Source of the DNA: Enterobacter sp. R4-368 | Lineage (GTDB): Bacteria > Pseudomonadota > Gammaproteobacteria > Enterobacterales > Enterobacteriaceae | Length of the DNA stretch: 64,000 nucleotides | Reading direction: 5' to 3' | Assembly (NCBI RefSeq): GCF_000410515.1 | Contig: NC_021500.1 | Coordinates: 4,464,001-4,528,000, forward strand | The notes under the pieces: model-generated | Told to the model about the DNA's origin: nothing | Databases searched by the model: none | What the model saw: only the letters and a program-made list of their open reading frames with translations | Shown here: piece by piece, positions 39,550-48,917 of the stretch | Position numbering within the stretch: the first letter of the stretch is position 1 | Layout of the letters: the number at the start of each line of letters is the position of its first letter | Translations under genes and position numbers: made by a program

Positions 39550-42396
39550 ATGTTGACGATTTTTGGAAAAACCCCATCAGTCAAAGTCCTTGATAACCGT
39601 GGACTAAATGTCCGCAATATTGCGTACTGCCGGCACCCCGACACCCCGGCAGTTACCAGCGAACGTATAGCCAGGCATGGGTTCAATGCGCGGGGCTTTT
39701 TGCAACAGAGTGCAGACCCTCGTTTATATGTTAACGGGGAGGTGAATTTTATCTACATGACCGATTTGTTAGGGCATGTACTCTGTGAGCAGAGTTCTGA
39801 TGCGGGAACCACAATTGCGTTGAACGACAATGCCGGACGTATTTTTCTTTCCGTTACAAATATTGGTTTCCATGGTGAACGTGAGCGTTCACTGACCCGC
39901 TCCTGGCAGTATGAGAAAAGTACTTTGCCTGGCCGCTTGCTGAGTTTGACGGAGCAGGTAGCGGGAGATAATGCTCGAGTAATGGAAAGATTTGTCTACG
40001 GTAGCAATACGCAAAGTGAGCAGGATAACAATCTCTCTGGCCAGTGTATCAGCCATTATGATCCCGTAGGCCTGGTCCAGGTGGAGGTTTTTTCACTTCA
40101 TGGCGTTCCTCTATCCGTTACACGCAGATTGTTGCGGGGTGCTGAAGATGCAAATACTTTTGCAGACTGGCAGGGCAGTGATATTTCTGTCTGGAACGAT
40201 TCGTTGGCGAGTGAGAATTACACCACGTTGACTACCGTTGATGCCATCGGAAGTGTCCTCGCCACCATTGATGCTGTCGGCAATGTGCAACGCATTGCTT
40301 ACGATGTGGCAGGATTGGTGAAATCATGTTGGCTGACAATCAACGGTGGTAAAGAGCAGCCCATTGTCACATCAATAACCTATTCTGCCGCAGGGCAAAA
40401 GCTCGTAGAACTACACGGTAATGGTGTGATGACGACCTGGACCTACGAAAAGGAAACTCAGCGCCTGGTTGGTATTAAAACCGAGCGTCCAACGACTCAC
40501 CCTTCCGGTGCGAAAGTACTGCAAGATTTGCGTTATGAATATGATCCAGTAGGTAATGTACTGGTGGTCAGCAACGATGCAGAAGAGACACGCTTCTGGC
40601 GTAATCAAGAAATCGTGCCCAGGTGTACTTACCGCTATGACAGCCTGTATCAATTGATCAGGGCAACTGGTCGTGAAATGGCGGATGCAAGGCAACAAAG
40701 CAGTGCTCTCCCTGTATTTTCTTCCTTCGATGATGCTACTTACACTAACTACAGCCGCACATACCGTTATGATACCGGCAACAATCTGATACAGATTCAA
40801 CAAAGCGCACCCGCCTCCGGCAATAGCTATACCACGACGATGACTGTCAGCAATAGTAGCAATCGGGCCGTGTTGAGTAGTCTGACAGAGGATCCTGCGC
40901 AAGTAGATACTCTTTTCACCTATGGCGGTCAGCAAACCGTTCTCTTCTCTGGTCAGCCACTGACCTGGACCCCGCGAGGCGAACTACAGAAAGTTGTGCC
41001 AGTCGTGCGCAACAGTGGCAGCGATGACAGCGAAAGCTATCGTTACGATGCCCGCAGCCAGCGTATTATCAAAGTGACTAGTCAACAGACTGGTGGCGGT
41101 TATCGGTCACAAAAGGTGATTTACCTGCCTGGTCTTGAATGGCGAACAACCACCAATGGCGGCACCGTGACGGAGAATTTACAGGTGATCACTACCAGCG
41201 TTGCCGACCAGGTACAAGTGAGGGCATTGCATTGGGAAAGTGGCTTACCAGGCGATATTAGCGCAAATGACCAACTACGCTGGAGCTATGGCAACCTGAT
41301 CGGTAGCTGCCAGTTGGAGGTCGATGGGGACGGATACCTCATTAGTCAGGAAGAGTATTATCCCTTCGGCGGCACGGCGCTACTGGTGGCCCGTAATCAA
41401 ACGGAAGCCAGCTACAAAACCTTACGTTATTCGAGCAAAGAGCTTGACGCCACAGGGTTGTATTATTACGGCTATCGCTATTATCAGCCGTGGGGCGGAC
41501 GTTGGCTCAGTGCGGACCCAGAGGGAGGGCTAAATTTATTCTGCATGGTACATAACAATCCCTTGACGCTAAAAGATCCGGATGGGCGAGCGCCGATCTT
41601 AGCTTCCAGAAGTTTCGGGGAACTGATCGGTAATAATGAATTCGCTGCACTGGATCGATTACTTCATGTACCAGATAGCTTTATCGAATCGGAAAACAAC
41701 CCGGTGATAGTGAGAGGAAATATCCAGGATGAACCCGCTTCTGAGGGGAGTGAAACCAGCTCGCGTAGTATCACTATCAGTTGGGAACGAAAAATCCCTC
41801 ATTTTCAGCCCACGCACGAATCAGAATTGGTTGAAGAAGGGGCTGCTGTTTCTGAGGCATTTGCCAAAGATCTCCATCGCTCTGTTTATACTACTTCCTA
41901 TGCCGCACTCGGTATGGATATTCCATTCTCAGCGGCAGACGTTGATCAGTTTTTCTCTCCGCAAAATAAAAAAATCCTTTCTACGGTGGCTCATCAGGGG
42001 CACCTTGCAGATATTGCTATTGAGCTTTATGGCGTAAGGCGTGTTGATGATGACAACACGTTTTCGGCTAAACGTGACAGCAAACCTGAACATTTAATCG
42101 TTCATGAGGGGGATGTGTACCGCATCACCTCCAGGCAACAGTTCGAAATGAAAAATATGGATACTGAAGAATATCTGGCAGAGGGGAGTTTTAGCGCGAC
42201 AGTCGAACAAACGACATATCTTGACGCGACGAATTTCGATGCTTCAGGTAGCAGACTATTAACCTATCAGACGAAGGATAAACCCTCCACTCAACGGATT
42301 GTATTTAAGATGAGGTTACCTAATTCACCTCCTACAACTCCAACGAAGAAAGGCGGCCTTTTCTCCCGAATGTTTAGTCGTCAAATATCCCGATAA
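39550..42396 (+). CDS. TccC-like RHS toxin, insecticidal toxin complex C component
   Basis: 948 residues from ATG 39550, whose AGGAG box lies 7 bp upstream; the ATG at 39544 is only 1 bp from it, so less likely. About 1-680 matches the Photorhabdus/Yersinia TccC shell: TPSVKVLDNRGLNVRNI, LYQLIRATGREM, VITTSVADQVQVRALHWESG, QEEYYPFGGTA and the RHS core DATGLYYYGYRYYQPWGGRWLS. Conserved aspartates at the core end include D656 (SADPEG), D676 and D678 (DPDG); in TcC proteins this region cuts itself and releases the C-terminus into the TcB/TcC shell. The last 265 residues are variable and match no toxin fold I know; the tail is basic (LFSRMFSRQ). No TcA or TcB is in view. G+C is lower than in neighbours. 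Confidence 0.92.
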   Translation: MLTIFGKTPSVKVLDNRGLNVRNIAYCRHPDTPAVTSERIARHGFNARGFLQQSADPRLYVNGEVNFIYMTDLLGHVLCEQSSDAGTTIALNDNAGRIFLSVTNIGFHGERERSLTRSWQYEKSTLPGRLLSLTEQVAGDNARVMERFVYGSNTQSEQDNNLSGQCISHYDPVGLVQVEVFSLHGVPLSVTRRLLRGAEDANTFADWQGSDISVWNDSLASENYTTLTTVDAIGSVLATIDAVGNVQRIAYDVAGLVKSCWLTINGGKEQPIVTSITYSAAGQKLVELHGNGVMTTWTYEKETQRLVGIKTERPTTHPSGAKVLQDLRYEYDPVGNVLVVSNDAEETRFWRNQEIVPRCTYRYDSLYQLIRATGREMADARQQSSALPVFSSFDDATYTNYSRTYRYDTGNNLIQIQQSAPASGNSYTTTMTVSNSSNRAVLSSLTEDPAQVDTLFTYGGQQTVLFSGQPLTWTPRGELQKVVPVVRNSGSDDSESYRYDARSQRIIKVTSQQTGGGYRSQKVIYLPGLEWRTTTNGGTVTENLQVITTSVADQVQVRALHWESGLPGDISANDQLRWSYGNLIGSCQLEVDGDGYLISQEEYYPFGGTALLVARNQTEASYKTLRYSSKELDATGLYYYGYRYYQPWGGRWLSADPEGGLNLFCMVHNNPLTLKDPDGRAPILASRSFGELIGNNEFAALDRLLHVPDSFIESENNPVIVRGNIQDEPASEGSETSSRSITISWERKIPHFQPTHESELVEEGAAVSEAFAKDLHRSVYTTSYAALGMDIPFSAADVDQFFSPQNKKILSTVAHQGHLADIAIELYGVRRVDDDNTFSAKRDSKPEHLIVHEGDVYRITSRQQFEMKNMDTEEYLAEGSFSATVEQTTYLDATNFDASGSRLLTYQTKDKPSTQRIVFKMRLPNSPPTTPTKKGGLFSRMFSRQISR

Positions 42397-42403
42397 TATT
42401 CGC

Positions 42404-42429
42404 ACAGGCTCCTCCCGGAGCCTGTTTTT
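42404..42429 (+). terminator. Terminator of the TccC-like gene
   Basis: ACAGGCTCC-TCCC-GGAGCCTGT, 9-bp stem, then T5, 8 bp past the stop. It runs up to the 3' end of the opposing EamA gene. Confidence 0.85.
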
Positions 42430-42431
42430 AA

Positions 42432-42860
42432 TTACCCCAGCGCCACCATCAGCGCACCGGCGGTAATCAACGCCACACCCGCGCCAGAAATGAGAGAAAC
42501 TTTCTCGCCAAACAGCACCACCGCCAGAATCACCGCAAATACCACGCTGAGCTTATCAATCGGCGCCACGCGCGATACATTCCCGGTTTTGATCGCCATA
42601 AAGTAGAACAGCCACGACAGCGCACCGGCTACGCCGCTTAGCACCACAAACAGCAACGCTTTTTTATCGGCGAATACCGTCGAAATCAGCGACAGCTTGC
42701 CCTGAACCACCACCACGCCAACCAGAAAAATCGCCATCACCACCGCACGGATGGCGGTGGCGGTATTGGCATCAAGATGTTGTAAACCGATTTTGCCGAA
42801 AATGGCGACCAGCGCAGCGGTCAGCGCCGACAGCAAGGCATAAATTAACCAGGTACTCAT
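42432..42860 (-). CDS. Half-size EamA/DMT-family transporter
   Basis: 142 residues, almost wholly hydrophobic, with about five membrane segments (WLIYALLSALTAALVAIFGK, then AVVMAIFLVGVVVV, LLFVVLSGVAGALSWLFYF, VVFAVILAVVLFG, GAGVALITAGALMVAL). This is one EamA repeat, where most family members carry two, so it should act as a dimer. Substrate unknown. It lies between the TccC-like gene and kdpE; E. coli K-12 lacks it there. It reads toward the toxin gene with only the terminator between. Confidence 0.85.
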   Translation of the reverse strand: MSTWLIYALLSALTAALVAIFGKIGLQHLDANTATAIRAVVMAIFLVGVVVVQGKLSLISTVFADKKALLFVVLSGVAGALSWLFYFMAIKTGNVSRVAPIDKLSVVFAVILAVVLFGEKVSLISGAGVALITAGALMVALG

Positions 42861-42894
42861 GATTCCCCTCCCAAAAAATCAGAAGGATACGCCG

Positions 42895-43572
42895 TCAGAG
42901 CATAAACCGGTAGCCGATACCTGTTTCCGTCAGTAAATGGCGAGGGCGCGCCGGATCAACCTCCAGCTTTTGCCGCAAATGCCCCATATAAATACGCAGG
43001 TAATGGCTGTGTTCCACGGCGTTAGGACCCCAGACCTGGCTAAGCAGCTGGCGCTGCGTCAGGACTTTCCCGTGGTTATTGAGCAGCACCGCCAGCAGGC
43101 GAAACTCAATCGGCGTGAGATGAAGTTCTTCCTCTCCGCGCTGAATGCGGCGGTTAGCCAGATCGACGCGGATATCTGAAAAAGTGACCACCGGCTCATC
43201 AGGTGTGGCTGCTGCATGGCGGCGCAGCGCGACGCGCAGGCGCGCCTGCAATTCGCCAATGCCAAACGGCTTGCTGAGATAATCATCGGCACCCGCATCC
43301 AGCGCGGCGATCTTGTCGCTCTCTTCAGTACGCGCAGAGAGCACAATCACCGGCATGTTGCTCCACTGGCGCAGATCACGAATAAAGTCGAGCCCGTCAC
43401 CGTCCGGCAACCCTAAATCAAGGATCACCAGATCCGGCTTGCGGGTGGCAGCTTCAATTAACCCGCGCTGCAGTGTTTCTGCTTCATGGACGCGCAGCCC
43501 CTCGGCTTCCAGCGCGGTGCGCAGAAAACGGCGGATAGCTTGTTCATCTTCAACAATCAGAACGTTGATCAC
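42895..43572 (-). CDS. kdpE: KdpE, response regulator of kdp
   Basis: 225 residues, OmpR/PhoB type. Receiver domain with acidic pair E8/D9, phospho-acceptor D52 (LVILDLGLPDGDG) and K in LSKPFG; C-terminal winged helix (LTPIEFRLLAVLLNNHGKVLTQRQLL). It activates kdpFABC under K+ limitation. Overlaps kdpD by 4 bp. Confidence 0.98.
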   Translation of the reverse strand: MINVLIVEDEQAIRRFLRTALEAEGLRVHEAETLQRGLIEAATRKPDLVILDLGLPDGDGLDFIRDLRQWSNMPVIVLSARTEESDKIAALDAGADDYLSKPFGIGELQARLRVALRRHAAATPDEPVVTFSDIRVDLANRRIQRGEEELHLTPIEFRLLAVLLNNHGKVLTQRQLLSQVWGPNAVEHSHYLRIYMGHLRQKLEVDPARPRHLLTETGIGYRFML

Positions 43573-46256
43573 AGATCCTCAGGTAATTCATCCAGTTGCG
43601 GCGGTGTTTCCCGTGGAAGTGTAACACAAAACAGCGCGCCGCCTTGCGGACGGTTGCGGGCAGCGATGGTGCCGCCATGCACCTCGACAATCGCCTGGCA
43701 AATCGCCAGCCCCAGCCCAACGCCGGGAATGGCAGACTCTTTGGTTCCGCGGGCAAATTTATCGAAAATCGCCGCTTCCTGACCTGCTGGGATCCCCGGC
43801 CCGTTATCCCACACATCCAGCGTTAACTGGTCCGGCGTGCTGTGTGCGGTAATGCCGATTTCGGCGCGATGCCCGGCATATTTCACCGCATTTTCCAGCA
43901 GATTAATCAACACGCGCTCAAACAACGGGCCGTCAACATGCACCAGCATCAGCGGATCGGGCAGGTCGAGCGCAATATGCTGGCCGCCAAGCCCTGGCTC
44001 CAGCGTTCGCAACGCACTGCCAATCACCTCTTCGAGGGTCAGCCACTCTTTTTTCAGGTTAAAGCCGCCGGACTGGATGCGCGCCATATCCAGCAAATTG
44101 TTCACCAGCCGCGTGGTGTTCAGCACATGCTGGCGGATTTCGTTAGCTTGCGGCGCATGTGCTGAACCTTCGCTCGCCAGATCCAGTGTGAGGATCTCCG
44201 CCTGACCAAACAGCACGGTCAGCGGCGTGCGCAGATCGTGAGACAGCGCCGCCAGCAGCGAGTTGCGAATACTTTCGCGCTCGCTGGCAAGCCGCGCCTG
44301 CTCTTCGCTGGTGGCTAATGCCTGGCGCTCCAGCGCGCTGGCGACCAGCAGGGTGAAGGTTTCCAGCAGGCGCTGCTGTTCCGGGATCATTAACTGGCGC
44401 AGATTCGCCGGTTCAACAATCAACAAGCCATGGGTTTTTTGATCGCTTTTTAACGGCAAAATTTGATACGGCACGCCGGGCAGCGTATCGGTGCCCGCGC
44501 CGGCAGGCTGGCCTTTATCAAAGCTCCAGCGGGCGATGGCGTCATCCCACGGCGTCATGCCGTGCGTCTGCGTCACAGCCGCCAGCTGGCCGTGGCTGTC
44601 CGGCAACAGCAGTTTGCTGCGCGCATTAAACGTGGAGTGGATAAAGGTTTCGCTGGTCGCGGCGATATCCTGATTGCTACGTCCAACCGCCAGCGCTTTT
44701 GACATCTCATACAGATGACGGGTGCGCTGCTCCCGGTAGCGCGCCACGCGCGCCTGGTAACGAACACCGGCCGTCAGGTTGCCTATCACCAGGCCTACCG
44801 TCAGCATTACGCCAAAGGTCAGCAGGTACTGCACATCGGACACCGCCAGCGTGCCGCGCGGGGCAATGAAAAAGAGATCGAAGCTGACAACGTTAATTAC
44901 CGTGGCGAAAGCGGAGGGCCAGCGGCCAAAAAACAGCGCCACCAGCACCACGCCAAGCAGATAGATCATCACCAGGTTGGCGGCATCAAATGCCGTCAGC
45001 CACTGCATAGCTATCAGGGTAATGGCGGCGCAAAGCGCAAGCGCGACGAGACAGCCTTTAAGCTGCACGCGAAAGCGATCCATAAACGGGCGAATATCCC
45101 CAGCGCGGGCGGGCAGGGGAGTCGGCGCATCTTCCAGCGCGATAATCACCAGATCGAGATCCGGCGCGCGCCTGGCGAGCCTGTCGGCAAAGGATTCCCG
45201 GCTCCACCAGTGGCGTTTGTTGCGTCTGCCAATCAGAATTTTGCCGAGATTATGTTCGCGCGCGTAACGCAAAATGGCGCGGTCTTCCGCCGGATCGGAA
45301 AGGGTGGCGGTTTCTGCGCCCAGCTCCTGCGCCAGACGCAGCGAACTTAAAATCGCCCGCCGCTGCGGCTCCGGCAGTTTATGCAACGTTGGGGTTTCGA
45401 CATACACCGCATGCCAGGCGCTGCCGAGCTTGGCCGCCAGGCGTGCGGCAGTGCGGATCAGCTTCTCATTGCCTGCGCCGTGGCCGACGCAAAGCAAAAT
45501 CGCATCACGCGTGTGCCAGACTTTTTCTTCGCCCTGGCGGTCGCGCCAGGCGCGCATTTGGTCATCCACCCGATCGGCTGTGCGGCGCAGCGCCAGTTCG
45601 CGCAGGGCAATCAGGTTGCCTTTACGGAAGAAGTGCTCAATCGCGCGTTCCGCCTGACCGCCAATATAGACTTTGCCTTCGTGCAGACGCTGGCGCAGGT
45701 CATCCGGCGGTAAATCCACCAGCACCACTTCATCGGCGCTGTCAAAGAAGGGGTCCGGCACCGTTTCGCGCACCTGAATCCCGGTCACGCCGCTGACCAC
45801 GTCATTCAGGCTTTCGAGGTGCTGAACGTTGACGGTGGTAAAAACATCAATTCCCGCTTCCAGCAGCTCTTCGACATCCTGCCAGCGTTTCGGGTGGCGC
45901 GAGCCGGGCGCGTTACTGTGCGCCAGCTCGTCCATCAAAATAAGCGCCGGACGCCGCGCAAGGGCGGCGTCCAGATCAAACTCCTGAATTAAGCGTCCGC
46001 GATGGTGAATACGCCGGGCGGGCTGCGTTGCCAGCCCCTCCAGCAGCGCGGCGGTCTCTTTTCGACCATGGGTTTCCACGACGCCAATCAGAATATCCAG
46101 CCCTTGCGCCCGCAGCCGCTGTGCTTCCTGCAGCATCGCAAAGGTTTTCCCCACCCCGGCGCAGGCGCCAAAAAAGACTTTTAGCTTGCCCCGGTGCGCG
46201 GTGGCGGCATGCTCCAGCAGGCGGTCGGGATTGGGGCGCAAAGGCTCATCAGTCAT
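43569..46256 (-). CDS. kdpD: KdpD, potassium/turgor sensor kinase
   Basis: 895 residues. Order: KdpD N-terminal domain with Walker A GACAGVGKTFAML, a USP-like domain (about 250-370), four close membrane helices (about 400-500), a GAF-like region, HisKA with H673 in ALSHDLRTPLT, and HATPase with NLLENAVKYA and DNGPGIP. It phosphorylates KdpE when external K+ or turgor is low. Follows kdpC by 3 bp in kdpFABCDE. Confidence 0.98.
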   Translation of the reverse strand: MTDEPLRPNPDRLLEHAATAHRGKLKVFFGACAGVGKTFAMLQEAQRLRAQGLDILIGVVETHGRKETAALLEGLATQPARRIHHRGRLIQEFDLDAALARRPALILMDELAHSNAPGSRHPKRWQDVEELLEAGIDVFTTVNVQHLESLNDVVSGVTGIQVRETVPDPFFDSADEVVLVDLPPDDLRQRLHEGKVYIGGQAERAIEHFFRKGNLIALRELALRRTADRVDDQMRAWRDRQGEEKVWHTRDAILLCVGHGAGNEKLIRTAARLAAKLGSAWHAVYVETPTLHKLPEPQRRAILSSLRLAQELGAETATLSDPAEDRAILRYAREHNLGKILIGRRNKRHWWSRESFADRLARRAPDLDLVIIALEDAPTPLPARAGDIRPFMDRFRVQLKGCLVALALCAAITLIAMQWLTAFDAANLVMIYLLGVVLVALFFGRWPSAFATVINVVSFDLFFIAPRGTLAVSDVQYLLTFGVMLTVGLVIGNLTAGVRYQARVARYREQRTRHLYEMSKALAVGRSNQDIAATSETFIHSTFNARSKLLLPDSHGQLAAVTQTHGMTPWDDAIARWSFDKGQPAGAGTDTLPGVPYQILPLKSDQKTHGLLIVEPANLRQLMIPEQQRLLETFTLLVASALERQALATSEEQARLASERESIRNSLLAALSHDLRTPLTVLFGQAEILTLDLASEGSAHAPQANEIRQHVLNTTRLVNNLLDMARIQSGGFNLKKEWLTLEEVIGSALRTLEPGLGGQHIALDLPDPLMLVHVDGPLFERVLINLLENAVKYAGHRAEIGITAHSTPDQLTLDVWDNGPGIPAGQEAAIFDKFARGTKESAIPGVGLGLAICQAIVEVHGGTIAARNRPQGGALFCVTLPRETPPQLDELPEDL

Positions 46257-46259
46257 GCT

Positions 46260-46835
46260 TTATTTGTCCTTGAGCGCATCCAGCGCCAGATTAAGTTCCA
46301 CCACATTCACCACCGGTTGGCCGATAAAATTCACCAGCGGCGTTGAGGTGTGCTGCGCCACCAGTTTCGCCACCACCTGCACCGGCAGGTTACGCGCCTG
46401 CGCCACCCGCGGGATCTGCCATTCCGCGGCCTGCGGAGATAACTGACCATCAAGGCCGCTGGCCGAGGAGGTAATGAGTTCTACCGGTACATGCGTATCC
46501 GCTTGCGGGTTGTCGGCCCGCAGTTGCGCGACGCGCTGCGCCACTGCTTTATCCAGCTCCGGGTTGCTACCCGCCAGGTTACTGCCGCCGGACGCCATAG
46601 GATTATAAGGCGCGTCCGCCGTGGCGGAAGGGCGACCATGAAAATATCCCGGCTGGGTAAAATCCTGGCCTAACAGGCGAGAGCCACGCACATTGTCGCC
46701 TTCACGAATAAGTGAGCCGTTGGCCTGATCGTGAAACCACCACTGCCCCAGCGCGGTAGTCAGCAGCGGATAAAGCCCGCCGGTAATCAGGGTAAAGAGT
46801 ATCAAAAGCAGAAATGCGGGACGTAATAAAGCCAT
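46260..46835 (-). CDS. kdpC: KdpC, K+-transporting ATPase subunit C
   Basis: 191 residues from the ATG at 46835 ([20 protein letters not shown]); 21 further upstream residues in frame overlap kdpB and are rejected. One N-terminal membrane helix, then a periplasmic domain with [20 protein letters not shown] and [19 protein letters not shown]. It stabilises the KdpFABC complex and raises K+ affinity. Confidence 0.97.
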   Translation of the reverse strand: MALLRPAFLLLILFTLITGGLYPLLTTALGQWWFHDQANGSLIREGDNVRGSRLLGQDFTQPGYFHGRPSATADAPYNPMASGGSNLAGSNPELDKAVAQRVAQLRADNPQADTHVPVELITSSASGLDGQLSPQAAEWQIPRVAQARNLPVQVVAKLVAQHTSTPLVNFIGQPVVNVVELNLALDALKDK

Positions 46836-46848
46836 TTTTATCTTCCTC

Positions 46849-48897
46849 TTACACCAGGCCGAACAGCGTGAGAATAAGGTCGATCGCTTTGATGCCAATA
46901 AACGGCACGATCAAACCGCCCAGCCCGTAGATCCACAGGTTGCGACGCAGCATGGCAGAGGCGGTCAGCGGTTTGTAGCTCACCCCTTTCAATGCCAGCG
47001 GGATCAGAAACACAATCACCAGCGCGTTAAAAATAACGGCACTCAAAATCGCCGACGCCGGGGAGTGCAGGTGCATCACGTTGAGCATATTCAGTTGCGG
47101 ATAGGTCGCCGCAAACGCTGCCGGGATAATGGCGAAGTACTTCGCCACATCGTTAGCGATACTGAAGGTGGTCAGCGAACCACGCGTCATCAGCATCTGT
47201 TTGCCGATATGCACCACTTCAATCAGCTTGGTGGGGTTGGAATCCAAATCCACCATGTTGCCCGCTTCTTTCGCCGCCTGTGTACCGGAGTTCATCGCGA
47301 CCGCCACATCCGCCTGCGCCAGCGCGGGGGCGTCGTTGGTGCCATCGCCGGTCATCGCTACCAGCCGGCCTTCTGCCTGATACTGGCGGATCAGCGCCAG
47401 TTTGGCTTCCGGTGTCGCTTCGGCCAGAAAATCGTCGACACCCGCTTCAGCGGCAATCGCGGCGGCGGTCAGGCGGTTATCACCGGTGATCATCACCGTT
47501 TTAATACCCATTTTGCGTAACTGAGCAAAACGCTCTTTTATGCCGCCTTTGACGATATCTTTCAGCGCAATCACGCCCAGCACTTTTGCCCCTTCGGCAA
47601 CCACCAGCGGCGTTGCTCCCTGGCGCGCCACGCGTTCGACCAGCGCTTCGACATCAGCCGGGAACTGACCGCCATTCGCTTCGATATGGCGGCGAATGGC
47701 ATCGACGGAACCTTTGCGGATCATCCGGTCCTGCACGTTAATCCCGCTCATCCGGGTTTGCGCGGTGAACGGCACAAAGGTCGCTTGCAGACTCTGCATG
47801 TCGCGCTCGCGCAGGTTAAAGCGCTGTTTCGCCAGAATAACAATACTGCGGCCTTCCGGCGTTTCGTCCGCCAGCGAGGAGAGCTGCGCGGCATCGGCCA
47901 GCGTTTTTTCATCCACGCCCCGGGCGGGCAGGAAGTCTGACGCCTGGCGGTTACCCAGCGTGATGGTGCCGGTTTTATCCAGCAATAACACATCGACATC
48001 GCCCGCCGCTTCCACCGCGCGACCGCTGGTGGCAATCACGTTTGCCCCCAGCATGCGGCTCATCCCCGCGACACCAATCGCGGAAAGCAGTCCGCCGATA
48101 GTGGTTGGGATGAGACATACCAGCAGGGCAACCAGCACGGTGACACTCACCGGCGTGCCGCCGTATACGGAGAAGGGCCACAGCGTTGCCGTTGCCAGCA
48201 GGAACACGATCGTCAGCGCCACCAGCAAAATGGTCAGCGCGATTTCGTTCGGCGTTTTACGCCGCTGCGCGCCTTCCACCATCGCGATCATGCGATCGAG
48301 GAAGGTTTCACCAGGGTTAACGCTGCACTGGATCACCAGCCAGTCAGAGAGAATACGCGTACCGCCGGTTACTGAGGCGAAATCGCCGCCGGACTCACGA
48401 ATCACCGGTGCGGATTCCCCGGTGATCGCGCTCTCATCCACCGACGCGCCGCCTTCGATCACTTCGCCATCGCAGGGGATAATGTCGCCTGCTTCCACCA
48501 GCACGATGTCGCCTTTGCGCAGATCTTCCGCCGGAATGTGGTCGATTTGCGCGTCATGCTGCGGGGCGCGAAGTTTGCGGGCAAAGGCGGTCTTTTTCAC
48601 CCCTTTCAGGCTGTTGGCCTGCGCTTTACTGCGGCCTTCGGCCAGCGCTTCGGCGAAGTTGGCGAACAGAACCGTCACCCATAGCCACACGCTGATCGCG
48701 CCGGTGAACCACGCGCTGCCGTCGAGATGACCGGTCGCCATTGCCAGCGCCAGCAGGGTAGTTAACACGCTGCCAATCCAGACAATAAACATTACCGGGT
48801 TACGCCACTGCACATGCGGGCTTAACTTGGTCACGGAATCCATCAGCGCCTGGCGAACAAGATTCGGTTCGAAAAGCGCCAGTTGTTTACGACTCAT
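46849..48897 (-). CDS. kdpB: KdpB, K+-transporting P-type ATPase subunit
   Basis: 682 residues, E. coli length, from the ATG at 48897 ([12 protein letters not shown]); the 79-residue upstream extension lies in kdpA and is rejected. Phosphorylated Asp is D307 in [14 protein letters not shown] ([12 protein letters not shown]) is the actuator loop and [12 protein letters not shown] the hinge. It hydrolyses ATP to drive K+ uptake through KdpA. Confidence 0.98.
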   Translation of the reverse strand: MSRKQLALFEPNLVRQALMDSVTKLSPHVQWRNPVMFIVWIGSVLTTLLALAMATGHLDGSAWFTGAISVWLWVTVLFANFAEALAEGRSKAQANSLKGVKKTAFARKLRAPQHDAQIDHIPAEDLRKGDIVLVEAGDIIPCDGEVIEGGASVDESAITGESAPVIRESGGDFASVTGGTRILSDWLVIQCSVNPGETFLDRMIAMVEGAQRRKTPNEIALTILLVALTIVFLLATATLWPFSVYGGTPVSVTVLVALLVCLIPTTIGGLLSAIGVAGMSRMLGANVIATSGRAVEAAGDVDVLLLDKTGTITLGNRQASDFLPARGVDEKTLADAAQLSSLADETPEGRSIVILAKQRFNLRERDMQSLQATFVPFTAQTRMSGINVQDRMIRKGSVDAIRRHIEANGGQFPADVEALVERVARQGATPLVVAEGAKVLGVIALKDIVKGGIKERFAQLRKMGIKTVMITGDNRLTAAAIAAEAGVDDFLAEATPEAKLALIRQYQAEGRLVAMTGDGTNDAPALAQADVAVAMNSGTQAAKEAGNMVDLDSNPTKLIEVVHIGKQMLMTRGSLTTFSIANDVAKYFAIIPAAFAATYPQLNMLNVMHLHSPASAILSAVIFNALVIVFLIPLALKGVSYKPLTASAMLRRNLWIYGLGGLIVPFIGIKAIDLILTLFGLV

Positions 48898-48917
48898 ATA
48901 ACGCGTCTCCGCCACTC

